The position numbers and the translations under genes were made by a program. A DNA stretch of 64,000 bases. Source: Virgibacillus chiguensis (GTDB lineage: Bacteria > Bacillota > Bacilli > Bacillales > Amphibacillaceae). The stretch lies in the NCBI RefSeq assembly GCF_900129865.1, contig NZ_FQXD01000001.1, forward strand, positions 310,001 to 374,000, read 5' to 3'. The notes under the pieces were generated by a model. It saw nothing but the letters and a program-made list of their open reading frames with translations. It did not search any database and had not been told where the DNA came from. Positions 17,269 to 26,960 of the stretch are shown here, piece by piece; positions within the stretch are counted from its first letter, which is position 1, and the number at the start of each line of letters is the position of its first letter.

Positions 17269-17415
17269 ATGGAACATTTGTCGGATGAATTATTACTCGA
17301 ATCATATATTACAGCAAATGAATTAAATTTAAGCCCTGATTTTCTCTTGTTAATTGAAGAAGAGATTCATAGAAGGCATTTGTCACATAAAATAAAAGAT
17401 ACAAAATCAGGTTAA
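17269..17415 (+). CDS. sda: Sporulation histidine kinase inhibitor Sda
   Basis: A 48-residue helical-hairpin protein that binds the sporulation kinases and blocks autophosphorylation, so that sporulation waits for completed replication. The sequence [13 protein letters not shown] followed by [14 protein letters not shown] and RRHLSHKI matches Sda along its whole length (46 residues in B. subtilis). AAGGGGG lies upstream of the ATG. It neighbours yqeG as in B. subtilis. The upstream DnaA-box cluster is the expected checkpoint control. Confidence 0.95.
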   Translation: MEHLSDELLLESYITANELNLSPDFLLLIEEEIHRRHLSHKIKDTKSG

Positions 17416-17450
17416 TGAATTACCCACTATATTAAATATGAAGAAACTCG

Positions 17451-17492
17451 AAAACCCTTGAAGAATTTGTGATTTCTAAGGGTTTTTTATTT
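17451..17492 (+). terminator. Terminator after sda
   Basis: AAAACCCTT pairs with AAGGGTTTT, enclosing a further partial GAAGAAT/ATTTCT pairing, followed by a T-rich run. Confidence 0.8.
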
Positions 17493-17493
17493 T

Positions 17494-17978
17494 TATCAAC
17501 CCTTTATTGTGTTAAAATATTTCTTGGATGAAGCTTGATATACAATGGTATACAAACTCGCACAAATACCATTTTGTTTGGCTAAACCATTTGTTGCACG
17601 TAAAAAGAATTTAATCCCCATTTGAAAGTTGTACCGCAATGCTCATTCGTTATAAGGAATTATCAGAGGTGGGCTTTCTTTCATCTTGGCTGTTTGTTTG
17701 CTAAACATATACCAAGCATATCGTTGCTAACCACTCTTTTTGGCATTATCGATTCTCCAACCTTTGAAGTGGGGTTCTAACAGCTCCTTATATGTGAAAT
17801 AAATAATGAGACCCATTTAGTATAAAAATAACAACAAATGATTAAATATCCGACTTTGGAGAAGGATATTTACATGTACCACTTATAGGGAATAGGTGGT
17901 TTAGCCCTTTTGTCATATCAAGTAATGAAAAACATAATAGAAAACCGTTTTAGTTGGTGAAGGAGGAATTCCGGTCAA
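17494..17978. other. Gene-free leader before the mrp operon
   Basis: About 480 bp without a supported ORF. It must hold the mrp promoter, but I could not pick one with confidence. A mrpB gene is not here. Confidence 0.4.
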
Positions 17979-20294
17979 ATGATATTTGCAGTTCTTATTC
18001 CACTGCTTATTGCATGCTTTATTCCTGCATTAAGTAAATTGAAAGAAAAAATACATACAGGGATCTTCGTTTTTTTTATACCCTTTTTGATTTTCCTATA
18101 CTTTGTTACTTTTATAGGCAATGACTTTACTCCAACCATGGAACAATATAACTGGATTCCATCTTTAGGCATTAACTTTGATTTATATTTAGATGGTCTA
18201 AGTTTATTATTCGTTCTATTGATTAGCGGAATTGGTTCCCTAGTCGTCCTTTACTCCATCTATTATCTTGACAAGTCTGAACGCCTTGGACATTTTTATG
18301 TGTATTTGCTCATGTTTATGAGCGCAATGCTTGGCGTAGTGCTATCGGATAATATATTTGTGCTTTATACGTTTTGGGAATTAACGTCGATATCCTCGTT
18401 CTTATTAATTGGGTACTGGCATTTTAAAGAGCGTTCTCGCTATGGTGCATTAAAATCCATGCTCATAACTGTATTTGGCGGGTTAAGTATGCTCGGCGGC
18501 TTTATTCTGCTGTACGTCGTTACAGGTACAACAAGCATACAACAAATGATTACCCAAGTGGATTTTATTTTAAATAGCAATTATTTGCCACTTATTCTAG
18601 GCTTCATACTATTAGGTGCATTTACAAAGTCTGCCCAATTTCCATTTCACATTTGGCTACCTGACGCAATGGAAGCACCAACACCTGTTAGTGCTTATTT
18701 ACATTCAGCCACCATGGTAAAAGCAGGGCTTTTTCTTGTAGCTCGTTTTTCGCCGATTTTCTCTGGGTATGAAGCGTTTTTTATTATTGTAAGTGTATTT
18801 GGAATCGCAACATTGTGTTGGGGCGCTTATATGTCTGTAAGACAAACAGACTTAAAGGCTATTTTAGCTTTCTCTACCATTAGCCAGCTTGGAATGATTA
18901 TGGCGATGCTAGGTTTTGGCACAAAAGCAGCCGTTTTTGCAGCTGTTTTCCATATATTAAATCATGCGACATTCAAGGGTAGTCTATTTATGGTAGCTGG
19001 GATTGTTGATCATGAAACTGGAACTCGAGATATTCGAAAACTTGGCGGACTGGCTACCTTAATGCCCGTTACTGCTACATTAGCCATGTTTGGAACATTT
19101 TCTATGGCGGGAGTCCCATTACCATTTCTAAATGGCTATTATAGTAAAGAACTGTTTTTTGAAGCCTCACTAGGATTAGGTGCTGACTTTTGGAGTCAAA
19201 CTATCCCATTTTTAGCAGTTCTAGGCAGTATTTTTACATTTGTCTATTCCATGTATTTGTTCTTCGGGACATTTACTGGAAAAAAACATTTGGATAAACT
19301 ACCAAAGAAACCACACGAAGCACCTATCGGCATGCTTATATCACCGATCATTCTTGTAGTTGGCGTCATTACAATTGGTTTGTTTCCAAATATGGTTAAC
19401 TCATCCTTTTTACAACATGCAGCGGCTGCGATCAACAGTTCTGTAACCTATAAAGACGTTACTTTTTGGCATGGATTTATTCCACCTTTTAAAATGTCGT
19501 TAGCAGTTGTTGGAATAGGTACAGTGTTATTTTTAACTCGGAAAAAATGGCAAGGAATTTATCAATTTTTGCCTGGTAAAGTAAGCTTTAATCGTATATA
19601 TGACGGGATTTTAAATCAGATCGGTCAAGTTTCTACTCGCATTACGAATTACTATATGACTGGTTCATTAAGAACATATATGTCTTTAATTCTTGGCACA
19701 ATGCTCATTGTTTCGTTCCTATTTATGTTTTTAACAGACGGTTTTGCATTTAGCACAAACGAGTTAGCTAATATTTCATTTATCGAGGTTGCTGTTGTAG
19801 GAATTATGATTATTGCAGCAATCGCTACTATCTATATGAATCATAATGTAGCTGCCATCTTAGTAGTCGGAGTAGTTGGTTTCGGCGTGGCTATCCTATT
19901 TGTTATTTATCGCGCACCAGATATTGCTCTAACGCAATTAGTTATTGAAACAATTACTGTGGCACTCTTTTTACTTTGCTTTTACCATTTACCGAAGTTG
20001 CGCAAATCATCTGACACACCAAGAACAAAACTGATGAATGCAATTATTTCTATCGGGTTTGGAACGTTAATTACTTTAGTGGCGATATCTAGTCATAGTA
20101 GTAGGTGGTTCGAATCAATAGCAAATTACTTTGTAGAAAACTCAAAACCATTGGGCGGCGGATATAATATTGTTAACGTAATTTTGGTTGATTTTCGTGG
20201 GTTAGATACCTTATTCGAAATCGCTGTGTTAGGCATTGCTGCATTAGCTATCGTCGGCCTTATTAAATATAAAAAGAATAAGGAGGCAGAATAA
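17979..20294 (+). CDS. mrpA: Mrp Na+/H+ antiporter subunit A
   Basis: The largest subunit of the multi-subunit monovalent cation/proton antiporter, used for sodium export and alkaline-pH homeostasis. It has 771 residues and many membrane helices. The NuoL-like part shows FWELTSISSFLLIG and the proton-path segment KSAQFPFHIWLPDAMEAP, then HSATMVKAG. The C-terminal MrpA-specific part ends in VNVILVDFRGLDTLFEIAVL. The length fits a stand-alone MrpA (B. subtilis about 800) and is too short for the MrpA-MrpB fusion seen in group 2 operons. GGAGG lies 12 bases before the ATG, somewhat far. Two bases separate it from mrpC. Confidence 0.95.
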   Translation: MIFAVLIPLLIACFIPALSKLKEKIHTGIFVFFIPFLIFLYFVTFIGNDFTPTMEQYNWIPSLGINFDLYLDGLSLLFVLLISGIGSLVVLYSIYYLDKSERLGHFYVYLLMFMSAMLGVVLSDNIFVLYTFWELTSISSFLLIGYWHFKERSRYGALKSMLITVFGGLSMLGGFILLYVVTGTTSIQQMITQVDFILNSNYLPLILGFILLGAFTKSAQFPFHIWLPDAMEAPTPVSAYLHSATMVKAGLFLVARFSPIFSGYEAFFIIVSVFGIATLCWGAYMSVRQTDLKAILAFSTISQLGMIMAMLGFGTKAAVFAAVFHILNHATFKGSLFMVAGIVDHETGTRDIRKLGGLATLMPVTATLAMFGTFSMAGVPLPFLNGYYSKELFFEASLGLGADFWSQTIPFLAVLGSIFTFVYSMYLFFGTFTGKKHLDKLPKKPHEAPIGMLISPIILVVGVITIGLFPNMVNSSFLQHAAAAINSSVTYKDVTFWHGFIPPFKMSLAVVGIGTVLFLTRKKWQGIYQFLPGKVSFNRIYDGILNQIGQVSTRITNYYMTGSLRTYMSLILGTMLIVSFLFMFLTDGFAFSTNELANISFIEVAVVGIMIIAAIATIYMNHNVAAILVVGVVGFGVAILFVIYRAPDIALTQLVIETITVALFLLCFYHLPKLRKSSDTPRTKLMNAIISIGFGTLITLVAISSHSSRWFESIANYFVENSKPLGGGYNIVNVILVDFRGLDTLFEIAVLGIAALAIVGLIKYKKNKEAE

Positions 20295-20296
20295 CC

Positions 20297-20635
20297 ATGG
20301 AGATTATTACATCTATATTAGCCGGAGTTTTGTTTGCAACCGCCATCTATAATATGTTGCAAAAGCAATTGCTTCGCATCGTTATAGGTACAGCATTACT
20401 TTCCCACGGAGCCCATATCCTTATTTTTACAATGGGGAAATTAAAAACTGGCCAGCCCCCTATTTTGACAGATGGGATCGAAAATTATACCGATCCGCTA
20501 CCTCAGGCTTTAATCCTAACGTCTATTGTGATTAGTTTTGGGGTAACCAGTTTACTTTTAGTGTTAGCTTATAGATCGACTCAAGAAAACGGTACGGACA
20601 ATATGGAAGAATTAAGGGGTAACGAAAATGAGTAA
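20297..20635 (+). CDS. mrpC: Mrp Na+/H+ antiporter subunit C
   Basis: A 112-residue NuoK-like subunit with three membrane helices. The family segments LLRIVIGTALLSHGAHILIF and DPLPQALILTSIVI (proline-rich loop then helix) are present, with a polar tail. It follows mrpA directly, where mrpB would normally intervene, and overlaps mrpD by eight bases. Confidence 0.95.
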   Translation: MEIITSILAGVLFATAIYNMLQKQLLRIVIGTALLSHGAHILIFTMGKLKTGQPPILTDGIENYTDPLPQALILTSIVISFGVTSLLLVLAYRSTQENGTDNMEELRGNENE

Positions 20636-22109
20636 TTTAGTAATACTACCAATTATCATCCCAATGATAGCAGCTATCGTTCTTATCTTTTTTAATAAAA
20701 GTGTTCGCATATCCAGAGCACTAACGAAGCTGTTTTCAATCATTAGTTTAGCAACAGCTGGCTATATTACTTGGTACGTACTTGAACATGGCACAATTAT
20801 ATTGCAAACAGGAGATTGGATGGCTCCTTATGGAATTGTTTTAGTCATGGATGGCTTAGCTGCCATACTAGTTTTAACAACGAATGTAATTAGTACTGCC
20901 TGTGCATTCTACGCTCCCTATGCTGGTTTAGAAAAAAGAGAACGGTTTTATTTCTATCCATTTTTCTTTTTTCTTATTACTGGTGTGTCTGGCGCATTTA
21001 TAACCGGTGATTTATTTAACCTATTTGTATTCTTTGAAGTGTTATTAATGGCTTCTTACGGTTTAATTGTATTAGGAGGCGGAAAAGTTCAATTAAGAGA
21101 ATCGCTGAAATATCTATTAATTAACTTATTTTCATCGATGTTATTTGTTACCACTGTTGCACTTTTATATGCCGTTGTTGGAACAGTGAATATGGCACAA
21201 ATTGCCGAACGCGTACAAGAAGTGGAACAACAAGGTATTATTACAACGATTGGGATATTACTGTTTTTCGTTTTTGCTACGAAAGCAGCATTATTCCCAC
21301 TTTATTACTGGCTACCGAAGTCATACATTGTACCGAATCCTGTTATTTCGGCTTTATTCGGCGCGTTGCTAACAAAAGTTGGGATTTACTCTATCTTACG
21401 AGTATTTTCACTTATTTTTGTTTATCAAACAGATTTAACCCATGAAATGTTTATTTGGATAGCTGGTCTATCGATGATTTTTGGCATCATTGGTGCATTG
21501 TCTACTTCAAATATTAAATTGATTATCGCTTATAACATTATTCCTGCCATTGGATTTATCCTTTTAGGAATTGGGGTTCTGAACGAATCTGGAATTAGTG
21601 GCTCCATATACTATCTTATCAACGATATGATCATTAAAACTGCACTATTTTTACTAGTAGGTATCATAGCCTATGTAGCTGGAACATCCGATTTACGCAA
21701 AATGGGTGGGCTTATTCATTACTATCCTTCTTTAGGTTGGCTATTGTTTTTATCTGCTGCCGTATTAGCGGGACTCCCACCTTTTAGCGGGTTTATCGGC
21801 AAATTGTTATTACTGAAGGGTGCCTTTGAAGAAGGAGAAATCGCTATCGTTATTATCGGTTTGCTAACGAGTCTGCTCATCCTTTATTCCGTTGTAAAAA
21901 TATTTATTAACGGATTTTGGGGAGATAAAGAAACAATGGGTACTATTATTAAGAAGCCTATTAACGGCTTAATGGCTCCCGTTGTCGCTTTATTAACGAT
22001 ATCTGTATTGCTTGGAGTTGGAGCAGAATTGTTTTATCCGAGTATTGAGTCAATAGCTGCTTATTTACTTGATCCGGAAATTTATATTGATTCTGTGCTA
22101 AAGGAGTAA
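20628..22109 (+). CDS. mrpD: Mrp Na+/H+ antiporter subunit D
   Basis: A NuoN/NuoM-like proton-pumping subunit of 493 residues. It shows FFEVLLMASYGLIV with the conserved Glu and KAALFPLYYWLPKSY with the conserved Lys. Later helices carry SALFGALLTKVGIY. It starts inside the mrpC coding end and is six bases from mrpE. Confidence 0.95.
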   Translation: MSNLVILPIIIPMIAAIVLIFFNKSVRISRALTKLFSIISLATAGYITWYVLEHGTIILQTGDWMAPYGIVLVMDGLAAILVLTTNVISTACAFYAPYAGLEKRERFYFYPFFFFLITGVSGAFITGDLFNLFVFFEVLLMASYGLIVLGGGKVQLRESLKYLLINLFSSMLFVTTVALLYAVVGTVNMAQIAERVQEVEQQGIITTIGILLFFVFATKAALFPLYYWLPKSYIVPNPVISALFGALLTKVGIYSILRVFSLIFVYQTDLTHEMFIWIAGLSMIFGIIGALSTSNIKLIIAYNIIPAIGFILLGIGVLNESGISGSIYYLINDMIIKTALFLLVGIIAYVAGTSDLRKMGGLIHYYPSLGWLLFLSAAVLAGLPPFSGFIGKLLLLKGAFEEGEIAIVIIGLLTSLLILYSVVKIFINGFWGDKETMGTIIKKPINGLMAPVVALLTISVLLGVGAELFYPSIESIAAYLLDPEIYIDSVLKE

Positions 22110-22115
22110 TGAATT

Positions 22116-22592
22116 ATGGCTTTTCAAATTGTAATTAATTTAATTATCGCCTTTATGTGGATGTTCTTAAGTGAATCTTATTCTGTTCCAAGCTTTATTG
22201 CTGGATATCTATTAGGGATTTTACTCTTGTTTCTTTTACGTCGCTTTATACCAGACACGTTCTATTTTCGAAGAGTGCTAAAGATCGTTAGCTTGATCTT
22301 CCTGTTTATAAAAGAGTTACTCTCTTCAAACATTGAAATTGTAAAACTTGTTTATTCACCGAAACCAAATTTTGAACCAGCAATATTTGAGCTGCCAACA
22401 GAGTTGAAAAGTAATTGGGAAATTACCTTGTTAGCGAATTTAATTTCTCTCACTCCAGGTACGTTATCCGTTGCTGTATCGCGTGATAACACAAAATTGT
22501 TCATTCATGGAATGGATATTGCCGATAACAATGAGGCTATCGGTTCCATAAAGAACACATTTGAAAAAGCAATCATGGAGGTGACAAGATGA
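22116..22592 (+). CDS. mrpE: Mrp Na+/H+ antiporter subunit E
   Basis: A 158-residue subunit with membrane helices in its first half and a cytoplasmic C-terminal half containing the family segment NLISLTPGTLSVAVS. It overlaps mrpF by four bases (ATGA). Confidence 0.94.
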   Translation: MAFQIVINLIIAFMWMFLSESYSVPSFIAGYLLGILLLFLLRRFIPDTFYFRRVLKIVSLIFLFIKELLSSNIEIVKLVYSPKPNFEPAIFELPTELKSNWEITLLANLISLTPGTLSVAVSRDNTKLFIHGMDIADNNEAIGSIKNTFEKAIMEVTR

Positions 22593-22900
22593 CGAATATA
22601 TTAACAACGACAGACAATATATTACAAGTAGCAATCGTGATCTCGTTTATTGGTATATCACTATCATTAGCTCTTCTTTTATATCGTGTTATATCTGGTC
22701 CTACACTACCTGATCGAGCGGTTGCATTAGATGCCATTGGTATTAACTTAATGGGGCTAGCAGGCTTAATGTCAATCTACTTGATAACAACAAAGTTAAA
22801 TGACGTCATTTTGCTCATTGGAATCCTTGCATTCCTTTCAACACTTGCCATTGCAAAATACCTAGAAAAGGGTGTTATCATTGATAGAGACGTGGATTAA
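22589..22900 (+). CDS. mrpF: Mrp Na+/H+ antiporter subunit F
   Basis: A 103-residue, three-helix subunit. The family segment GPTLPDRAVALDAIGINLMG lies between helices 1 and 2. GGAGGTGACAAG precedes the ATG. Its 3' end overlaps the start of mrpG. Confidence 0.94.
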   Translation: MTNILTTTDNILQVAIVISFIGISLSLALLLYRVISGPTLPDRAVALDAIGINLMGLAGLMSIYLITTKLNDVILLIGILAFLSTLAIAKYLEKGVIIDRDVD

Positions 22901-23261
22901 TATTATTTTAAACCTTATCGTTGCTTTATTCATTTTAGCGGGCACCTTTTTTATACTATCTGCGTCAATTGGCGTCGTTCGCTTTCCTGATGTTTATACA
23001 AAATTACACGCAGCAACAAAAGCATCTACATTAGGAATCGCTTTTATTCTTATTGGAGCTTTTACGTATTTATATTTAGAGCATTCTATTGTTAGTGGTA
23101 AGTTGCTATTAGCAATCGTATTTATCATGTTAACAGCTCCCGTAGGTGCACATATGATGGGGAGAGCTGCACACTCATCAGGAGTAAAGCCATATTTAAA
23201 AAACCAAAAAGATGCATATGAAGAAGCTGTAGAAGAGTATAAAAAAAGAAATATGTATTAG
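22881..23261 (+). CDS. mrpG: Mrp Na+/H+ antiporter subunit G
   Basis: A three-helix subunit with the family segment IGVVRFPDVYTKLHAATKA and a polar C-terminal tail. I choose TTG (22881-22883), nine bases after AGAAAAGG, giving MIETWINIIL and 126 residues. The in-frame GTG at 22872 sits directly on the purine run and is less likely. It is the last gene of the operon. Confidence 0.93.
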   Translation: MIETWINIILNLIVALFILAGTFFILSASIGVVRFPDVYTKLHAATKASTLGIAFILIGAFTYLYLEHSIVSGKLLLAIVFIMLTAPVGAHMMGRAAHSSGVKPYLKNQKDAYEEAVEEYKKRNMY

Positions 23262-23317
23262 AAAGCCGTCGTTTTTCTTTCAAACTATAAACCAAAAAAT
23301 ATTAAATTGCCTATAGT

Positions 23318-23359
23318 GAAAAAGCAATGGATTCCTTCATGGATTCTCATTGCTTTTTC
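23318..23359. terminator. Bidirectional terminator between mrpG and mupG
   Basis: GAAAAAGCAATG pairs with CATTGCTTTTTC around an 18-base loop, with A and T runs on both sides. It serves two convergent operons. Confidence 0.85.
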
Positions 23360-23384
23360 TATGAGTAGCCTCCTTGTTTAACTG

Positions 23385-24464
23385 CTAATCGTTTGAAAGC
23401 AGTTTAATGGTAAACCTTTGCCCTCCAGCGATCCATTTTAACAACATCCTATCTTGGGGGACTACTCTTCCAATCACATTTACTCGTCTATCTTTAGGCA
23501 AATCGCGTGTAGTTATTTGCACTTCACCCTGGTACCTTTGATAATGCTCATTATCAATTGTTATTGAACCTATACAACGTTCTACACAATTAACAGGAAC
23601 AATCTTCATAGCTCCTATTGAGGCATATTGTCTCGACTCAACAGAACGAATACAGTCGCGTGCGCGATCAACGCGGTTTGTATGCGTCCCTTTTACCAAA
23701 TCTACACCTAATTGAGGTATTGCTGGATTTGGTGTTACATGAAGAAGGATTTCATTTTTTTGGTAGCCAGAAAACTGTTCGAACGTACGATCACTAACAC
23801 CTCTATCTCCAATCAAAATTTTATCAACCATTCCCTTATGACTAAGCTCTAAATATGCAGCAAAAGGAGACGTCGATCTGTGAGCTTCTAACGTTGGTAA
23901 TGTTGCAAAAATGGGGCCTCTTAACTTTTCATCTCCTGGTATAAACGCCATGACAGATAATCCTTCTTGTTTTAACCATCTATTTTTTTTAATAAAATCA
24001 TCCCAGCCAATGCCAGTTTCCGGGCGTGGATAAAAATTATGCCATGCTTCAACCATAGAAATATCTAGCCCTTTTTGTTTTAATGTTTCCAAAACATGCG
24101 GCGTTAATGTACTTGCATTAAGAGCGACCTTCATCTCTTTTGAGAGGTATACAATCGTATCCTCGTCAATTCCATAATCAACGCGCAGACCAGTTAGTCC
24201 CCAATTTACTAACTCAGAAGCTGTCTCCCAGTCAAACCCTAAAGTAATAAGTGAAGTTGGAGAAATATCAACCATTAGTTCCATATTTAATTGCTTTGCT
24301 ATCTTTCCTAATGCTTGTAACTGGTGTTTATACATAGCTGGATCCTCTTCTGGTATATGCAGAGAGGTAAAAATAGACGTAAACCCTTTTTCATTCATTT
24401 TCTTTATGTAAGTGGACTGTTCTTCCACACTTTGTTCACCAATATATACAGAAATGCCTAGCAT
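23385..24464 (-). CDS. mupG: MupG family 6-phospho-N-acetylmuramidase (DUF871)
   Basis: A TIM-barrel protein of 359 residues with a small C-terminal domain. In Staphylococcus aureus MupG cleaves the imported phosphodisaccharide MurNAc-6P-GlcNAc. Family blocks seen are LGISVYIGE at the N-terminus, GFTSIFTSLHIPEE, GLRVDYGI, NFYPRPETGI and FIPGD. I choose ATG (24462-24464), which has AGGGTGAT upstream; the in-frame GTG nine bases earlier has no spaced ribosome site. It is downstream of the PTS gene and the murQ remnant, the partners known for this pathway, which supports the assignment. Confidence 0.88.
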   Translation of the reverse strand: MLGISVYIGEQSVEEQSTYIKKMNEKGFTSIFTSLHIPEEDPAMYKHQLQALGKIAKQLNMELMVDISPTSLITLGFDWETASELVNWGLTGLRVDYGIDEDTIVYLSKEMKVALNASTLTPHVLETLKQKGLDISMVEAWHNFYPRPETGIGWDDFIKKNRWLKQEGLSVMAFIPGDEKLRGPIFATLPTLEAHRSTSPFAAYLELSHKGMVDKILIGDRGVSDRTFEQFSGYQKNEILLHVTPNPAIPQLGVDLVKGTHTNRVDRARDCIRSVESRQYASIGAMKIVPVNCVERCIGSITIDNEHYQRYQGEVQITTRDLPKDRRVNVIGRVVPQDRMLLKWIAGGQRFTIKLLSND

Positions 24465-24548
24465 GAATATCACCCTTTTTTATTATCGCTATTTACCAAG
24501 GGGCTTTAATAAACTTACCCCTTGGTAACAGTCAAATAACTTTATATT

Positions 24549-25928
24549 TTATATATCTTTAGCCATATCTTCTTTAAAGCCGAACAAATAAGTGAAAATA
24601 AAACCTCCAGCATATGAAATTACTAAACCTAAGAAATATAATATATACTTTCCATCATCAATAAGCGGAATCAATGACAAACCTGAAACACCGATGCCTT
24701 TAGCTGCAGTTTGCATGACAGCTTGAAATCCGCCCCCAATTGCCGCTCCCATACATGCGGTTAAAAACGGCCGTCCTAAAGGCAATGTCACGCCATAAAG
24801 CAAAGGTTCGCCAATTCCTAAAAATCCTACTGGAAGACCACCTTTAATAATATTTCGTAAGCGTTTATTTTTGGTTTTCACATAAATAGCCATTGCTGCT
24901 CCCACTTGCCCTGCTCCGGCCATCGCTAAAATAGTAAGTAATGCCGTATTATCAAATGTATTAATCAGCTCTAAATGAATGGGGGTTAATCCATGGTGTA
25001 ATCCAACCATTACTAACGGAAGGAAGAAACCTGCTAATACTGCACCAGAAATAAATCCCCCCATATCGATTAAGGATGTTAATCCATCTGTTATGCCATC
25101 AGATAAGACTCCGGCAACTGGCATAACTACATATAAAGAAGCAAAACCAACAATTAAAACCGTAATTAAAGGAGTGAAAATAATATCTACGGCTGCTGGA
25201 ATAATTTTTCGAACTCGTTTTTCTAAAAATGTCATTAACCAAGCTGCAAAGATGACTCCGAATAAGCCCCCCCTACCAGGAACTAACGCTTCCCCATATA
25301 TGGTAATATCAGCAAGCATCGGATTAAATAAAATCATACCAGCAATGGCACCTAATACAGGTGTGCCTCCAAACTCTTTTGCGGTATTCCATCCTACTAA
25401 TACAGCTAAATACGTAAAAATAGCGCCTCCAAAAACAAGCAAGATTTGCATCCATGTCGTTTCTGGATCAACACCCGCATTTTTTGCAAAGTTAGCACCG
25501 CCATTAATAATACCTGAGGCAACTAACCCAGGAATTAATGGAATAAAAATATTACCTAATCGACGTAGAAAATTTTTAAAAGGCGTTTTATTTCTTTGCT
25601 TTATTTCCTGCTTTTGTAATGCTGCTTTTTCTTCAAACGTCAAGTTTTCATCATCTGGACCTTGCTCCTCGCCAATGCCTAATTTAGTTATTTCACTAAC
25701 TTTCTCCGCAACACGATTAACAGTTCCTGGTCCAATCACAATCTGTAATGTTTCGTCCACAACAACTCCCATGACACCGTTTACATTTTTTAAAGCACTG
25801 ATGTCTGCTTTTCCATCATCTTTAAGCTTAAGCCTTAGTCTTGTCATACAATGGCTAACTTGTTTTATGTTTTCTTTTCCACCAATAAACTGTAAAATAT
25901 CCTGCGTTAGTTTTTCTTCCTTTTTCAT
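24549..25928 (-). CDS. murP: PTS transporter IIBC, MurNAc/MurNAc-GlcNAc type (MurP)
   Basis: A phosphotransferase-system permease of 459 residues. The N-terminal EIIB domain (about 1-80) has its phosphorylated Cys27 in SHCMTRLRLKL. A charged linker leads to the EIIC membrane domain (about 115-455) with the GIGEPLLYG motif. There is no EIIA domain, so phosphate must come from another system's EIIA. Substrate assignment to MurNAc compounds is by operon context (murQ remnant before it, mupG after it). Its ATG overlaps the last base of the remnant's stop (TAATG). Confidence 0.85.
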   Translation of the reverse strand: MKKEEKLTQDILQFIGGKENIKQVSHCMTRLRLKLKDDGKADISALKNVNGVMGVVVDETLQIVIGPGTVNRVAEKVSEITKLGIGEEQGPDDENLTFEEKAALQKQEIKQRNKTPFKNFLRRLGNIFIPLIPGLVASGIINGGANFAKNAGVDPETTWMQILLVFGGAIFTYLAVLVGWNTAKEFGGTPVLGAIAGMILFNPMLADITIYGEALVPGRGGLFGVIFAAWLMTFLEKRVRKIIPAAVDIIFTPLITVLIVGFASLYVVMPVAGVLSDGITDGLTSLIDMGGFISGAVLAGFFLPLVMVGLHHGLTPIHLELINTFDNTALLTILAMAGAGQVGAAMAIYVKTKNKRLRNIIKGGLPVGFLGIGEPLLYGVTLPLGRPFLTACMGAAIGGGFQAVMQTAAKGIGVSGLSLIPLIDDGKYILYFLGLVISYAGGFIFTYLFGFKEDMAKDI

Positions 25929-26611
25929 TATCTCTTCTCCCCTTTCATTAACGCTTTTTGTACAAAAACGCCCGCTTGGAGAACATTCTCTTTTGCTTTG
26001 TCATAGGAGCATTGTAGTAATATCATTATGATAACAATCTTGAAATTAATTTTGGACTTACGTAAATAATCTTTTGCTTCTTTGTGATCTACTCCTATAG
26101 CATCCATCATGAGGCATATTAATCTCGCTACTAATTTCTCGTTATCAATCATTAAATCTTGATATACTCTACCAACACCTATCATTGAAGCTGTGGAGAT
26201 TATATTTAACACCATCTTCTGCGGCCGTACCTACTTCTAAATGTTTTGCTCATTACCGCCCCCTTGTTACTGGAAACATGAACCTTTTTTGCGTTTATTT
26301 TCATATGCTAAAAGCCCCTATAACATAAGGCGTTCTCCCACTAACTACAACCTCTATCAACGCATCTGCCTGTGTGAGGTTTCTCCTTTGTAAATCATTT
26401 CATCTTATCCTTCGTCATCTTGCGCTCCTTCCACCTTTTTGAAAAGATGTAATTACAAGCTGAACAGCTCGTTCTATTATTAAAAGTTGCGTATCTATAA
26501 CATTTGCAACCTGTTTATCTTCTTTATTCATATTACTAAAAATTTTAAATGGCATCGAACCAATTTTGTAAGTGTATTCATTTCTTATTCTGTCGTTAGT
26601 TTTTCCAACAT
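25928..26611 (-). pseudogene. murQ: Decayed murQ (MurNAc-6-phosphate etherase)
   Basis: MurQ removes lactate from MurNAc-6P to give GlcNAc-6P. The C-terminal part is open (25928-26215: VLNIISTASMIGVGRVYQ to the end). Upstream on the same strand, matches continue in broken frames. MLEKLTTE is followed by a stop at the old ATG (26609-26611, with AAGGGAATG before it). Then come RNEYTYKIG, NMNKEDKQVANVID and ERAVQLV ending FQKGGR; then AQDDEG with a stop; then NDLQRRNLTQADALI and SGRTPYVIGA (26314-26343); then a frameshift near 26227 before QKMVLN. About 60 residues of the sugar-binding region are deleted after KGGR, and four more after YQDLMID. The whole remnant is 684 bp, against about 900 for an intact gene. 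Confidence 0.88.
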
Positions 26612-26960
26612 ATGATTCATTCCCTTCTTTTACTATTAGTATAACATAATTTAAAAGAATAAATTATATTATATTATTTATTTATAAAATTATATTTCAT
26701 CATTTGTGTTTTTACTGTAAAAATGATTACGATCCTCTTTCTTTTTCACCTGTAACGTCTAAGTATTATATAATACAACCTCTACTATTTTTCCCGTCCA
26801 TTTAAAGAATATATGTCGTAATTGCTTGGACAAATACCTATATACATCTATGTATATATACAATACGGTAAAACGCATTAAGAATTTACTTTAATGATGC
26901 GAACCTTCAACCATCTTCATATATTTATTGCATGAACATAGCAAAACCTATTTAGGACAG
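26612..26960. other. AT-rich gene-free stretch between murQ remnant and sigK
   Basis: It holds the old murQ operon promoter region (very AT-rich at 26640-26700) on the minus strand. No murR-type regulator gene is present and I see no defined site. Confidence 0.4.

Noticed and set aside
17979-20294. Possibility that MrpB is fused to the MrpA C-terminus
   Set aside because: The protein ends right after the normal MrpA C-terminal block (VNVILVDFRG to the end); fused forms are well over 900 residues.
24979-26031. 350-codon open frame on the plus strand opposite murP
   Set aside because: It is antisense to a clear PTS IIBC gene, has a Pro/Thr/Ser-rich shadow composition and no ribosome site.
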